Shown: one piece after another, positions 53,401-62,785 of the stretch | Position numbering within the stretch: position 1 is the stretch's first letter | How the letters are laid out: each line of letters opens with the position of its first letter | Assembly (NCBI RefSeq): GCF_963576545.1 | Contig: NC_083646.1 | Location: 15,355,238-15,419,237, forward strand | Reading direction: 5' to 3' | DNA: 64,000 nt | Source of the DNA: Limanda limanda | Taxonomy: Eukaryota; Chordata; Actinopteri; Pleuronectiformes; Pleuronectidae | Position numbers and translations under genes: made by a program | The notes under the pieces: generated by a model | Databases searched by the model: none | What the model was told of the DNA's origin: nothing | Seen by the model: the letters and a program-made list of their open reading frames with translations, nothing else

Positions 53401-54964
53401 CTAACAGACAATTAAACGATAAATACAGAAACTCCTTGCTGGAGGTTATGAAGGGGGAAAAAAACATTTTAAAGCCTGACTATAACCAAGCTTTTACTGT
53501 GATGACTGATCTTAAATACGTAAACATGTGAAATGGTTTCCTGTAGACAGAAAGCAGAAGTCATCTCGTGTAGCAAAACACCTCAAAAGTGTTACACAAG
53601 TCTCTCACCAACTAAACAATCTTATCAGCAGAACTGGTCAGACTCTGGTGATGGGGAACTCATCATGTATATGATCTTGTTATTGTGGACTGCAGTTTCT
53701 TAGAACTTAAAGGGAAGTTGTTCAGAATAGCTGGCGAGTCGTTGCACTCACAACCTTTCTGCTGTTCTGTTTTTGCCAGAGCAAGACATCTCATGTAGCA
53801 GTAGGCCTCTCTACTGTGGTCTGACTGAGAGTTTTAGGTCAGTAAGTAACTGGTGTCACCAGAGCTGACATATATATGTGTGTTGTTTCCTTCGCCTCAT
53901 TAACAACCGCGAGGTGCCTCCTCTGAATACTAATCTGTGTGGAATGTGCTGTGTGCTGCATGGCCGTGCGTCCGGGCCGGCTTCAAGGGCTCTCGTTTGT
54001 TTTTTGGAAACTTCTGGCTCTTCCTCAAGTTTCCCCTGGGAGTTTCCTCCTCCTCTCTCTCCTCTGTGCATCCATGTTGACATGAGGGTGAAATCTGTGT
54101 CGCTGAATATCATGAGTTTAATGTTTGTTGTAACACGCGCATGTTCTGTCTCTGCCTTTTGTTATGTGTTTTTTTTGCTTTTGGAATGCATTTTGGTTTG
54201 AATGTTTTGGAGTAGGTGGATTTTATTTGGTTGAAATGTTCAAATTCTTTATTGTGTCTAAGGGTCAAAAATATATTCCAGACCGAGGCAAATGGTTACT
54301 CACAATATTCTTAGGGATTAAAATACACAAAAAAATTACATTTGATGAACTGGAAAGTGTAAGAAATGAACAGGGCATGTCATTTGTTGTAGGACCTAAT
54401 TGGCAATACACATTCAGTCATTTTAAGGAACCTTTAACTGCTTAAAATGTATGACACGCTGTAAACAGTAGAAACATGACTTCTTCATAGAATATTTTCA
54501 TTTACGTTTAGATCTTTTTTCAGTAAAGCAACTTTTTGAATTTCCAGTGTTACTTCCAAAATATTTCAATCTCCAGTTAAGCTATTTTTCCATCTTTTCA
54601 TTGATAATTTACATACTAATCAAAACATAGGCATTTCAATTACAGCAATGTTATTTATTCAAATTTTTTAATAAAAACTTAAAAAATGACATCATACGTG
54701 CCAGTACTTGAACACCTCTTTTTTTACCATGACATATTTTGTTATACTTATCTAAAAAAATTGATGTCACCATTTGGGGAACTTCTAAATATGTCTTGTG
54801 TGAAGCCATTTCACAACCTGAACGTGTTTAAAATGGCCGTTTCGTTGACTCAAATAAATATTGCATGGGGACTCAAATAGAGGCGTTGTGTGCTGTGTGT
54901 TGTGTTGACCTGTTTATGTGCTAAAATCTCCTGTTTTTCTTTCCTTCTCTCTTCACAGCTGTGA
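31498..54964 (+). CDS. plekhg4b: PLEKHG4B-like Rho guanine nucleotide exchange factor (23 coding exons)
   Basis: A Dbl-family GEF that activates Rho-type GTPases at membrane and cytoskeleton. Exons: 31498-31566 (provisional), 36235-36432, 37424-38651, 41827-42024, 42545-42668, 43500-43593, 44133-44219, 44776-44892, 45258-45356, 45602-45744, 45923-46061, 46165-46287, 46649-46813, 47284-48155, 48546-48795, 49152-49241, 49875-50099, 50291-50461, 50567-50744, 50852-50968, 51583-51855, 52624-52862, 54959-54964; all phases agree, 1734 codons plus stop. Approximate domains: conserved N-terminal region with [20 protein letters not shown] (residues 24-230), disordered Ser-rich linker (230-550), CRAL-TRIO-like (550-705), helical spectrin-like repeats (706-1000), linker, DH (1220-1400; TEREYVRSL and [18 protein letters not shown]), PH (1408-1523; [27 protein letters not shown]), then [11 protein letters not shown] and a Ser-rich tail. 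The family is PLEKHG4/PLEKHG4B/ARHGEF40; PLEKHG4B is favoured by sequence, and NKD2 and PLEKHG4B both lie on human 5p15.33. The ends are the least certain parts. Confidence 0.9.
32590..32810 (-). repeat. Dispersed repeat family copy
   Basis: Contains CACACTCATATGTCAGTCCT, TTCATCAAGATCC, TTCCCTGGGAAATCTGTG and a terminal TCCTTCTAACTAACAAACAA. Similar words recur at about 21060-21240, 35780-35930, 44265-44530, 46303-46610 and 53110-53450 in the same orientation, and reversed at about 22590-22930 and 51020-51185. Confidence 0.65.
33375..33437. repeat. (CTC)n microsatellite
   Basis: About 62 bp of perfect CTC/TCC repeat in the plekhg4b first intron. Confidence 0.96.
35760..35930 (-). repeat. Dispersed repeat family copy
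   Basis: Contains ACTCAGATATGCCTGATTTT, TCATCAAGATCCAAAC and TAATCCGTCCAGTAGTTCTT followed by AATCCTGC and CAAACAAACAAA. The last words also occur in the copy at 53110-53450. Confidence 0.65.
40755..40885 (+). repeat. LINE-like 3' end fragment
   Basis: Shows GTCTCTGTGTGTTGGTCCTG, AGCTGGTGATCTGTCCGGGT, CTCACCCAATATCAGGTGGG and CGGGCTCCAGCC, then AAAGGATACACGGTGTAGAT. This is the well-known order of a repeat scattered through teleost genomes. Confidence 0.65.
41020..41150 (-). mobile_element. Degenerate SINE, reverse orientation
   Basis: Begins with the reversed tail (TTTATTGATGGAACAGTTAA), then GGGGAAGAGACGCAGCAAAG, GGGTCGGAACCAAACC (a decayed tRNA-like B box on the - strand) and CTCAACTCTCCATACATGG. 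The layout is that of the percomorph SINE also seen at about 29052-29185. Confidence 0.6.
44265..44530 (-). repeat. Dispersed repeat family copy
   Basis: Starts CTCAGTAGAGCGCATACCTC, AAGGTCCAACAGTCTCCTTA, then TCACTGGATCTGGATTTTTA, ATATCAGTCCCCTAAACATG, TTTCATCAAGATCAATGAAT and GTTAAAGAAAGTG. Confidence 0.7.
46303..46610 (-). repeat. Dispersed repeat family copy
   Basis: Starts AAACTAGAATGGCCCTAAGT, GGCCAAGGCCCAACAGTACC, then CACTCATAGATATCAG and AGATCAAGATCCATGAATTT and ends TTGGTGGAGGCAATTATTAG. Lies in the plekhg4b intron 46288-46648. Confidence 0.7.
46860..47115 (+). repeat. LINE-like C-terminus and 3' end fragment
   Basis: The segment TTCCAAATCTCGTCTTAAAA and TTTACTTGAAAGC resembles the last coding residues (FxSxLKTYL-like) of a fish LINE. 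It is followed by a T-rich UTR, ATAAGCACTTTCTAGCATTG, GAGTGCTATTTAAAAG and a (TTA)n tail. It is truncated at the 5' end and out of frame, and is inserted in the plekhg4b intron 46814-47283. Confidence 0.55.
49465..49545 (-). repeat. Dispersed fish repeat fragment
   Basis: ACATGCAAACTCCACACAGA, AAGGCCTGAATCTG, CACCCAGAACACTCTTGCTG and TGAGACA form the reverse-strand signature of a repeat found throughout teleosts. Confidence 0.6.
51020..51185 (+). repeat. Dispersed repeat family copy, opposite orientation
   Basis: Reads GAATTTTGGTGTGGATCCAG, TGGATCTTGTTGGGCCTTAA, TCGAGGTCTGCATTCTACTG and ends AGTGTCTTTCTAGTTTA. The right end is the reverse complement of the left ends at 46303 and 53110. Confidence 0.65.
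53110..53450 (-). repeat. Dispersed repeat family copy, nearly full length
   Basis: Starts AAACTAGAATTGCACTAAGT and CACCAAGGCCCAACAGTCCC, passes CACTCAGAAATCAGTCTCAT, GTTAAAGAAAGTGATAAACA and TCCACCAAGTTTCGTGGTAA, TCCGTCCTGTAGTTCTTGTG, and ends CTCCTTGCTGGAGGTTATG. It is the most complete copy in the window and lies in the last plekhg4b intron. Confidence 0.7.
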
Positions 54965-55355
54965 CGCCCTCACACAGATCACTACTTGATGCCACAAGCA
55001 GCTCGTATATATAAATAAATATATATACACAGAGTCCAGCTCCGCAGCACTGAGACTTTAATGGATGAAGCTCAGTTATTACAAGACATTTCATGATGAT
55101 ACTGTAAATTGGAAATCAACACATCATGCACATTGTCATGATGGTACGTCAGTGGTCTGTACAGTTGTGTTTAATGCGCTATAGATAAGAATCAGTGTTA
55201 ATATTGTAGATGAGTTTTTTATTATGTATTTTACAAAAGAAAAAAAAAGTAGCAGGCAGATCCACACAGACGATGTTTTATTGTCATGTTTCTTTTGTCA
55301 CCAGCTCTGTGTTAAGACCAGTTTGTACAGATGATTAAAATGTGTAAAACATATC
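54965..55355 (+). other. plekhg4b: plekhg4b 3' untranslated region
   Basis: Follows the TGA at 54962-54964. An AATAAA lies very early (about 55012) and an ATTAAA at 55334-55339; the latter gives a 3' UTR of about 390 nt. No other frame is present. Confidence 0.5.
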
Positions 55356-55830
55356 GTTGTATTCTTATCTTTGTCACACCAAATATGAAATTGAGTATTT
55401 CCACCTGTGGCTATTTATTAGAAACCTAAGAAAAACCTATAAGACACAAATACTTCTGAGCTCTGTAAAAAACCTCCGTGAGAAACTGAAAACAAGAAGC
55501 AGATATTTCAAAACTGTTAAAAAAAAACAAGTGTGAAACCACACCCACACACACACAGAGGGCCCTGCAGAGAAGCCAGACAGATCTGCACTACGAGACC
55601 CACCACTACCGTTTTACAGAGGCGCAGAGGTTGAGGAGGTTGAAGAGAGACTTTTCCTTCACATGAGAGACGCTGACATTTGCCCACCGCAAGCCTCATG
55701 TCCTCAGTACAAGTCAAACATCCGACACAGCCCACAGCCCAGCCTTTTCAGCAGCGGTTTCAGCTCCACATATACAATCGAGACAACTAAAAGCCACACA
55801 TGATGAAGAAAAAAGAATCAACCAGCTTTA

Positions 55831-58800
55831 TCATGGTGATTTGGCACGTCTCTCTTTAACGAAGAAGGAGCAGAGAATCGCAGAGAGGAAAACCTCAAGC
55901 CCCATCACACAAAGTTCCAGCGCTTCTATCTGTGAGAGAGATAAAGAGCATCAGCACATTTATTTCACTTCAGCAACTACAACTTAACATGCACTGTAAA
56001 ACAAATCCATGATTGATCCAGGGGGGTTTAATTTCCCTCATTTTCACATGTTCTCACCCTCAAATGGAGGTAATTCCACGGATACCATTGAACCAGGTCG
56101 ACGCTTATCAGACAGGCTGCAACCACAGCTGCGATGATACCCGCACAGTTAACCCCAAGGGACAGCTGCAAGAAAAGTCAAGACAACCTATCAACCAATA
56201 ATCACTGCCACTAGCTCTAAAGTGCTATCAGGGCTTCCACTGAGTCGCACTCACAGGCAGTAATCCTGGATATTTGAAGAGCAGGTTGGAAACAGCTCCA
56301 GCAAAGATGAACTGCAGAGAGGAGAGGAACACAGCACATTTTTCACACTGGGGGATTTAAAGATTCATACATATTAAGAATGAACATGTAGTTTTATCTT
56401 CTTTAAATGATGCCTGGTTTTTATCATGAAGTTCTGGATTGAGCAGAAACCTACGATCACTCCAGTCAGGTGGGAAAGTCTGAACATGGTGAAAAGTGAC
56501 TCTCCCATTTCCTGAGTCACAGCGAAGAAAATCCCCACTCCGACACTGAGGAAACCGCTCACAATCTGCAGAGACTGACAGCGGACACATAAATACATAT
56601 AAGACTTTATAAATATCTACACACATATATATATCTTTTCTTTTGTAAACAATTCCATTTCAGCTTACAAACTATGAAGCATTGCACTGAATCACAATAT
56701 TAAACAACACTTTCAAATACTATCTATATGAATATGATGAGATATGAACATTTTTGCTGCATTCAATACTTACAGTGCTGAAGTTTATAATAATCAATAA
56801 TTATTGAGATATGACACTCTTTGTATTGTGTAGTTGCAATAGTACTTTGATCCCTGTCTCTCCTCTTTCCCCCTCTCCCTCTCTTCTCTCGCTCCTATTA
56901 TTCTCCCTACCAACACACCAACCGGTTGAGGCTGATGGCTGCCGACATTGAGTCTATTTCGATAGGTTTCTTCCAAATAATGAGGAAGTTTTTATTTTCT
57001 CCATAGTTACCAAAGCGTTTGCTCGGAACTGTCTGGCTTCTCTATAATATTATTTCTCGACTACTAAGTGTTGAGCAAGACACTTAACCGCCAACTCTTC
57101 CTGTTCAGCAGTGTGTGCCATCACTATGTGCTTTCATTGCATTTGAAACAAAATCTCTCTGTTTCCTTTCTTCAAGGTAAAGTTGAAACAAAAATCAAAC
57201 CAATTTATGACATGAAAGACATTTCAAAGACATTTATTTGTCACATAAAAAAACATTTTAAATTTTGATTTGGGTTCACTCTGTCAACAGAAACATGTGG
57301 AACTGTCAAATAAAATGACAATTATCTATGCTTGGATGGTTAGAATGAGAGATTTAAATTGGGTCAGTCGCCAAAAATTGTTGAGTGACCAAAATCTCAT
57401 TCGATTAGCAACTTGTAGAGTCAATGCTCTAAATCAGGGGTCTTCAACGTTTTTCAGGCCAAGGACCCCCAAACAGGTGGAGAGATGGAGCAGGGACCCC
57501 CTACTATATATATTGTATAAAATTGTGTTTTTTATTAAACTGGCCCTAGTGCCATGTATAAACATAACTACCCTGATATTGTGCATTCAATACTAAGCTA
57601 TTAAAATATTACAGGGGTTCATATATTCATGTTTTTAATTTAAACATGTGCAAGGTACAGGGTGGCCATGCCACTGCCATTTATAAACATACAGTGGGTA
57701 CGGAAAGTATTCAGACCCCTTTAAATGTTTCACTCTGTTTCATTGCAGCCATTTGCTAAAATCAAAAAAGTTAATTTTATTTCTCATCAATGTACACTCA
57801 GCACCCCATCTTGACAGAAAAAAACAGAAATGTAGACATTTTTGCAAATTTATTAAAAAAGAAAAACTGAAATATCACATGGTCATAAGTATTCAGACCC
57901 TTTGCTGTGACACTCATATTTAACTCCATGCTGTCCATTTCTTCTGGTCCTCCTTGATGAGAAATAAAATGAACTTTTTTGATTTTTGCAAATTGCTGCA
58001 ATGAAACAAAGAGTGAAATATTTAAAGGAGTCTGAATACTTTCTGTACCCACTGTACATCTTGCATACAACACTGAGCTATAAAAGGAATTCACAGATTC
58101 ATGTTTTTATTTTAAACATACATGTAGAAGAGACAGTGAATACTCAAGCCATCTGTGGATGGCACACATACTCCCACATTAGTGAGATGTCGGACCCTGA
58201 TGGGTAGCCCACAACTTCTAATCTTGCATGGATGGAGGTCGTCAGGCAGAGGGTCAAATCAGCCTCACAATATGTTGGATGCATGTTAATGTGTATTGAA
58301 AGACATTTAAATTCCTGAAAAAAAAAAATTGTCTAATCAACCAAAGATTTTGCGACCCCCCTGCAGTACCTCCGCGGACCCCCTAGGGGTCGCGGACCCC
58401 CTGTTGAATACCTCTGCTCTAAATGGTTTGCATTTAAACTGTGCTTTTCAGTACAGTTCAGTTTTGCAGCTCACCCATTCACACACCTATTTATACTGTG
58501 CATCTATGTGCACACTCGATCACACATCAATCACACCCAGGTACAGCCGTCAGGGGCAATTTGGGGTTTTTGGGTTCAGTATCTTGCAGAAGGACACTTC
58601 AGCAAGCGAAATGGGGAGACTGGGATCGAACCGGGGACCTTCTGGTTAGTGGACAACCCGCCCTACCTGCACAGTCATCACTTGGGTCAAACAAGACTGG
58701 ATATGGTTTATTTTTCGTGGCTGATAACATTAGATTGAATTTTATTATATTTTGATGAGCTCACCCCCAGCACAGCAGGTTGTTTCTGCAGGAGGTTGTG

Positions 58801-58932
58801 CAGCGGCCCTTTGACTTCTGGCACCACCTCTACAGCTTTGTACTCTTGCACCAGAGGCCGCTCTACTTGGTTTAGGCTGAACGACTCCTCGTCAGCTCTT
58901 TGGATTTCCAGATTTACATCAGCACAAGCCAT
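55831..58932 (-). CDS. MS4A/CD20-like four-span membrane protein A
   Basis: Coding exons in transcript order: 58765-58932, 56455-56574, 56255-56311, 56058-56165, 55831-55929; each joins in phase 0 with GT-AG sites, giving 183 residues. The N-terminus (about 56 residues, MACADVN start) is cytoplasmic in type. Then come TM1 SLQIVSGFLSVGVGIFFAV (57-75), TM2 LTGVIFIFAGAVSNLLF (93-109), TM3 GVNCAGIIAAVVAACLIS (119-136) and TM4 CVMGLEVFLSAILCSFFV (158-175), with a short basic tail. The LG-xxQI-xG junction at TM1, small exons matched to TMs and the four-span plan fit the CD20/MS4A family (membrane scaffold or ion-flux regulators, often leukocyte or mucosal). A TMEM176-type member is the alternative. 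The 5' UTR may be spliced: an acceptor is at 58946/58947 and a donor-like site at 59653 on this strand. The closest paralogue is the divergent gene at 59958. Confidence 0.85.
56920..57060 (+). repeat. LINE-like 3' end fragment
   Basis: AACCGGTTGAGGCTGATGGC, TAGGTTTCTTCCAAATAATG, AGGAAGTTTTTATTTTCTCC and TGGCTTCTCTATAAT follow the order of the retroelement 3' end also seen at 27510-27760. Confidence 0.6.
57435..58416. mobile_element. hAT-like element with nested Tc1-like insertion
   Basis: Ends are imperfect inverted repeats: left CAGGGGTCTTCAACG, right end reversed CAGAGGTATTCAACAG. Both sides carry the identical 8-bp duplication CTCTAAAT (57427-57434 and 58417-58424). The subterminal GGACCCCC motif recurs at both ends in inverted orientation. 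It has no transposase frame and is therefore non-autonomous. It is about 617 bp without the nested element, and sits in the first intron of the MS4A-like gene on the - strand. Confidence 0.85.
57692..58054. mobile_element. Tc1/mariner-like non-autonomous element, nested
   Basis: Left end CAGTGGGTACGGAAAGTATT and right end reading TACTTTCTGTACCCACTG are inverted repeats, extended inward by TTTCATTGCAGCCATTTGC against GCAAATTGCTGCAATGAAAC. It is flanked by TA on both sides (57690-57691, 58055-58056), the Tc1/mariner target. It is 363 bp with no transposase, and inserted inside the hAT-like element. Confidence 0.88.
58500..58680 (-). repeat. Dispersed fish repeat with tRNA-like B box on - strand
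   Basis: GGGGCAATTTGGGGTTTTTG, CAGTATCTTGCAGAAGGACA, GGGATCGAACCGGGGACCTT and GTTAGTGGACAACCCGCCCT form a repeat widespread in teleosts. The reverse complement of GGGATCGAACC is GGTTCGATCCC, a perfect RNA polymerase III B box, but no A box or SINE tail was identified. Confidence 0.55.
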
Positions 58933-58946
58933 GGTGCTTCCCTAAC

Positions 58947-59957
58947 CTGCATGGATAGTTTTCCCTTATGATCTATAATGATAGAAAATTTAGAAATCTT
59001 TAATTTGTCAGTCATTCAGTACTCGTTTAGCCTCACAATGGGACAATCCAAAAACCTTCTATAAAGTATGATAATATTATATAAAAGTAGCTAAGATGTA
59101 ATACGTAAATAACAAGATATTAGAAATTCACTCTATAATGCAGTATAATACCAATAAACTACAGCGTACAGCTTTGGAAATATTAAGTAAACAACTAAAC
59201 AATTCAAAAAGTTTCATACCAAAAATTGGGACGTTTTTTTTTTCTCATTGTTTTTTATATTTATTGTAGAGAGAGCTTGGAGATTTTATATTTGAAAGTT
59301 TTAAAATATTAATATGTCTGTAGTCTGGTGAACAATCATAATTTTAAAATCAATTGTGCATCACCCATTTTTCATAATTATCATATATGCAGAGTGAGTT
59401 TTGTGTTAATCAGTTGGATTGCATCAAATGAAAGGGTTAAGAGTTTCTTATATTTTAACATCACATAATCAACATTTTATTCTGTTTCTTCTACTTCTTC
59501 GTCTCTTGTCAGATTTCTTATTTAACATCAAATACACAAAACTTACAATCCTAACTATAAACACATACTGTATAGACTTAACTAAATCCAATTGTGTGTT
59601 TAAAATTTGTACAATAAAGCATTTAGAAGTGTAACTTGATAAAGATGTCTTACCCTGTTTGGCTTGAGCGGGACCTTATTTCACGCTTTGTTCGTGTCTC
59701 AAGCAAATGCTTTTTTCTTCACTCATTTCCACTTCCCTGCAAGTACTCAGAAATATGAGGTCATCTCACACCTTCATTTCCCCACCCTGTCAGAAAGAGT
59801 GCGGCAAACAAAGAGAATCGTCGTGTCTGGTCATTTCCTCTTCAAACTTATTTGACAGAGCAGAGAATTTCAGGTCAGAGTAGAAAAAAGATTTGTTACT
59901 GAAAACAGTGACACAACCTGCTTCACCATCCTTTACACTGATCTTGTTCTCACGAGA
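58947..59957. promoter_or_regulatory. Divergent inter-MS4A region, candidate bidirectional promoter
   Basis: About 1 kb separates the two start codons. The left half is AT-rich; 59655-59957 is better balanced. The right half has two ETS/PU.1-like cores: CACTTCCCT near 59730-59738, and CATTTCCTC at 59832-59840 (GAGGAAATG on the other strand). A splice-donor-like site for the - gene at 59653 would place a non-coding exon just to its right, leaving about 300 bp or less between opposite start sites. No TATA box stands out. Confidence 0.4.
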
Positions 59958-60590
59958 ATGAAGACGACGTTTGTGTGCAACGAATCGATGGTCATCTCTA
60001 TTCCCATCGGGAGACTAAAGGATGCTGGACCGGCTGAGCTGATGCCAGAGAAATTCAACTGTGTGTTCAAGGACTCCTACAAGATCTTTGTCCTCAATGG
60101 GAAACCCAAACCTCTCGGAGTAAGTTCACTTCTTTCTTAGACAGATATGTGGAAAACTACAAACTGACTCTTACATGGTTTGTGTTCACATTCTTGTTCT
60201 AAATTTATATAACAGAAGCACTGTTATACAGTATTTTCTGTTTATATATTAATTATCTCTTTTTCATTTATAAGGCAGCTCAAGCCATCGCTGGTGTGTT
60301 TCTTTGCGCTCTTGGTGGTATTGAGACAGGAGTAACGCTGATCTACACTGTACCCAGTGTTCTGGTAAATATATTCAGTATAAAAAAGAGCTTTAAACTA
60401 CTATTATGGTTATTTATTTTTGGAGAATTTGAATGTGTAGTAATATACAATCACAAACCAACCATTTAATCTTGTATTTCTACTGCTATAGTGAGCTATA
60501 CCGTGCATCCGTGTCTTTCATACTTCCTTTTTGCTGTGACACTTCTTATTTGATCCTCTTTAGTTATGACCCAGTATTTGAAAATATTTG

Positions 60591-60633
<43 letters not shown>

Positions 60634-61786
60634 TATACATATAAAAGCATTATGTTGCTTTACTGCAAAATATTATATTGTGAAAAACTGATATTTTACC
60701 ATTACATTAGTTTGTGGTCTCTGGTTTGCTGTCCTATGCTGCAGGAAGAGGTCCGCATATGGGTCTGGTGAGTTATTTAATGTAAAATAAAGACATTATT
60801 TGAAATTGTTAAACCCGACTTTCTCACCGATTTTGTCTAGAGTTTATTTTAATTGAAAAATGTATATTGTTTTTTTACATGAGTTATCAGAATAATCTTT
60901 AGTGCTCCTAAAAAGATTGATTCATAGTTCATCATTACTACAATGTGAAAATAATAATATTGATGATTAACGTCTCTTCTTTGATAATTGATGTATCTTT
61001 GTGTGAATTTGGTGATGGAGCTTAATGGGGAAAAAAAGTACTTATAACTTAAATTGTAGGATTTGTGTAAAGAATGTGCATCTAAGTAAATTTCACTCAA
61101 TTCATTTGAGCCGGACACCTCAGTTAAGTTGAGAAAAAACGTGATGCATCTAACTTTCTTCAATTATGATAACTTACACTTTGATTGTTGTGTATAGTGT
61201 ATACATGGATGAATGTTGGTTTTCTTACAAAGTTCGAGTTGAAGTTACTCATCAGGTTTTACAGTGTGATAAAGTCAAGGCTTAGTAACACACTGAGCCC
61301 ACATTGGTTCTATAATGGAAGTCGGTGCGGACGCTAAATGTGCAGTAACATGATGTTTTCTTCCAGGCAAAGCTGTCGTTCTCTCTGAACATCATCAGCT
61401 TCTTCTGGTCACTTGCAGCATTCACTGTCAGCGTGATCTTCTCAATATTTCCACCTCCTTTCTCACGTGAGCCGGTAAGGGAAACACCACTGCCCTCGAC
61501 TGAAATACAAAATATATGTGTTTTCGCTTCTAATAATCTCTTGATCTTTTCACAGTGGTTCATTGGAGTTAATGGAGTGATAATGAGTCTGCTGGTTGTC
61601 GAATGCCTCCTCGCCCTGTTCTTGATCTTCTGGTTAAGTAAAGCTGTTTGCAGGCAACACTTCAACACTTTGGTACGTTTTTGTCATTGCCGCTACTTTA
61701 GTTTTAGTTGAATAAATAAATGTCAATTCTAATGGTTTCTCTTTCTCTCTCTGCAGCCCATCATACTGCTGAAACATGGAGACTGA
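59958..61786 (+). CDS. MS4A/CD20-like four-span membrane protein B
   Basis: Coding exons 59958-60119, 60275-60364, 60711-60767, 61367-61474, 61556-61672 and 61757-61786 all join in phase 0, giving 187 residues. The N-terminus has 54 residues (MKTTFVCNES start). TM1 is in AIAGVFLCALGGIETGVTLI (57-76), followed by a short loop. TM2 is FVVSGLLSYAAG (85-96 and flanks), TM3 NIISFFWSLAAFTVSVIF (109-127) and TM4 GVIMSLLVVECLLALFLIFW (146-166). The tail is short and basic, ending LLKHGD. The LG/AAQAIAG junction and the 57- and 108-nt exons match the - strand neighbour exactly in size, so both are CD20/MS4A-like paralogues. The role is not known; the family acts in membrane signalling or ion flux. The acceptor at 60274 is AAG; a CAG four bases on would break the frame. 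Confidence 0.85.
60594..60629. repeat. (AT)n microsatellite
   Basis: About 36 bp of AT repeat inside an intron of the + strand MS4A-like gene. Confidence 0.93.
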
Positions 61787-61792
61787 AATAAA
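61787..61792 (+). terminator. AATAAA abutting the stop codon
   Basis: The TGA at 61784-61786 is followed directly by AATAAA. If used, the 3' UTR would be only about 20-30 nt. No other AATAAA was noticed until about 63015. Confidence 0.4.
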
Positions 61793-62671
61793 AGACTTGA
61801 TGGAGCTCAACACACCAACCGACCATATTTAAACTTTTAACTTCCTGGTTGTAGATCAGCCCGTCAGTGTACTTCAGTATATCCCTGAGCGCATGCTGTA
61901 AAAAAAACAACAACTTCATAATGACCTAATGGTTTTGGTTTTTACAATAACATGTTTTATTGTCTTTTTAAAAAATCACATCCATAAAGAATCCATAAAG
62001 AAACAAAAAGGACGAAGAACACTTTTAGATAATATCTGAAACCTACGTATTCCAAACGGGCTCTGGTAAATTACTTTAAATTGATTATTGATTCCTGTGG
62101 TTGCCTGTGTGTTCTCCCCCCAAAAATGTAAAGACTTAAAGATGAGTCTTAAGATTTCGGTGACCCACTGTGGATCATCTGTTGAGTATTGACTCACGTT
62201 GTGTACATTATAATGACTTGATTTTTTAAAAAAAATCTTTGGCTTCAGATTAGTGAGTTTCTCTGGACGGGTTTTATCTCGTTTTAAAAAATGAAAGACT
62301 CTCAAGCTGACAGATACTGTACATTTTAATATGTGATTAAATAACTTTTAGTTCTTTATCCATGAATTTCTCTCATAGACAGACAGAATGTTTTGTTTGA
62401 TTCTGGTATATTTCCTACCAACTACAAATTGAATATTTTATGTTCTTAATACATTTGCTTTGAAATACTGTTGGGAGCATTTAACATGTCCACCAGAGAC
62501 ATTGTGGTGCTCAAGCTTTAGAGGCCTAAGCTGAGGAATGTCAGATCTCCACCTCCTACACCACCAGGGTTTGCAGATTCTGTGGAGTCATTTAAACAAA
62601 GTCATGGCATTCTTTTTTTAAGCAGGGCTTTGGGTAATTGATGTGCACCAAGTCTATGTATTATTTTCTGT

Positions 62672-62785
<114 letters not shown>

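Noticed and set aside
54164..54445. 93-residue + frame in the last plekhg4b intron
   Set aside because: No family recognised, no ATG context or splice fit; probably chance or decayed repeat.
58610..58630. tRNA gene suggested by a B box on the - strand
   Set aside because: No A box or acceptor stem around it; it is part of a dispersed fish repeat.
60279..60364. Alternative acceptor four bases into MS4A-like exon 2 (GCAG)
   Set aside because: It shifts the frame and loses the TM1 signature, whereas the AAG acceptor at 60274 keeps it.
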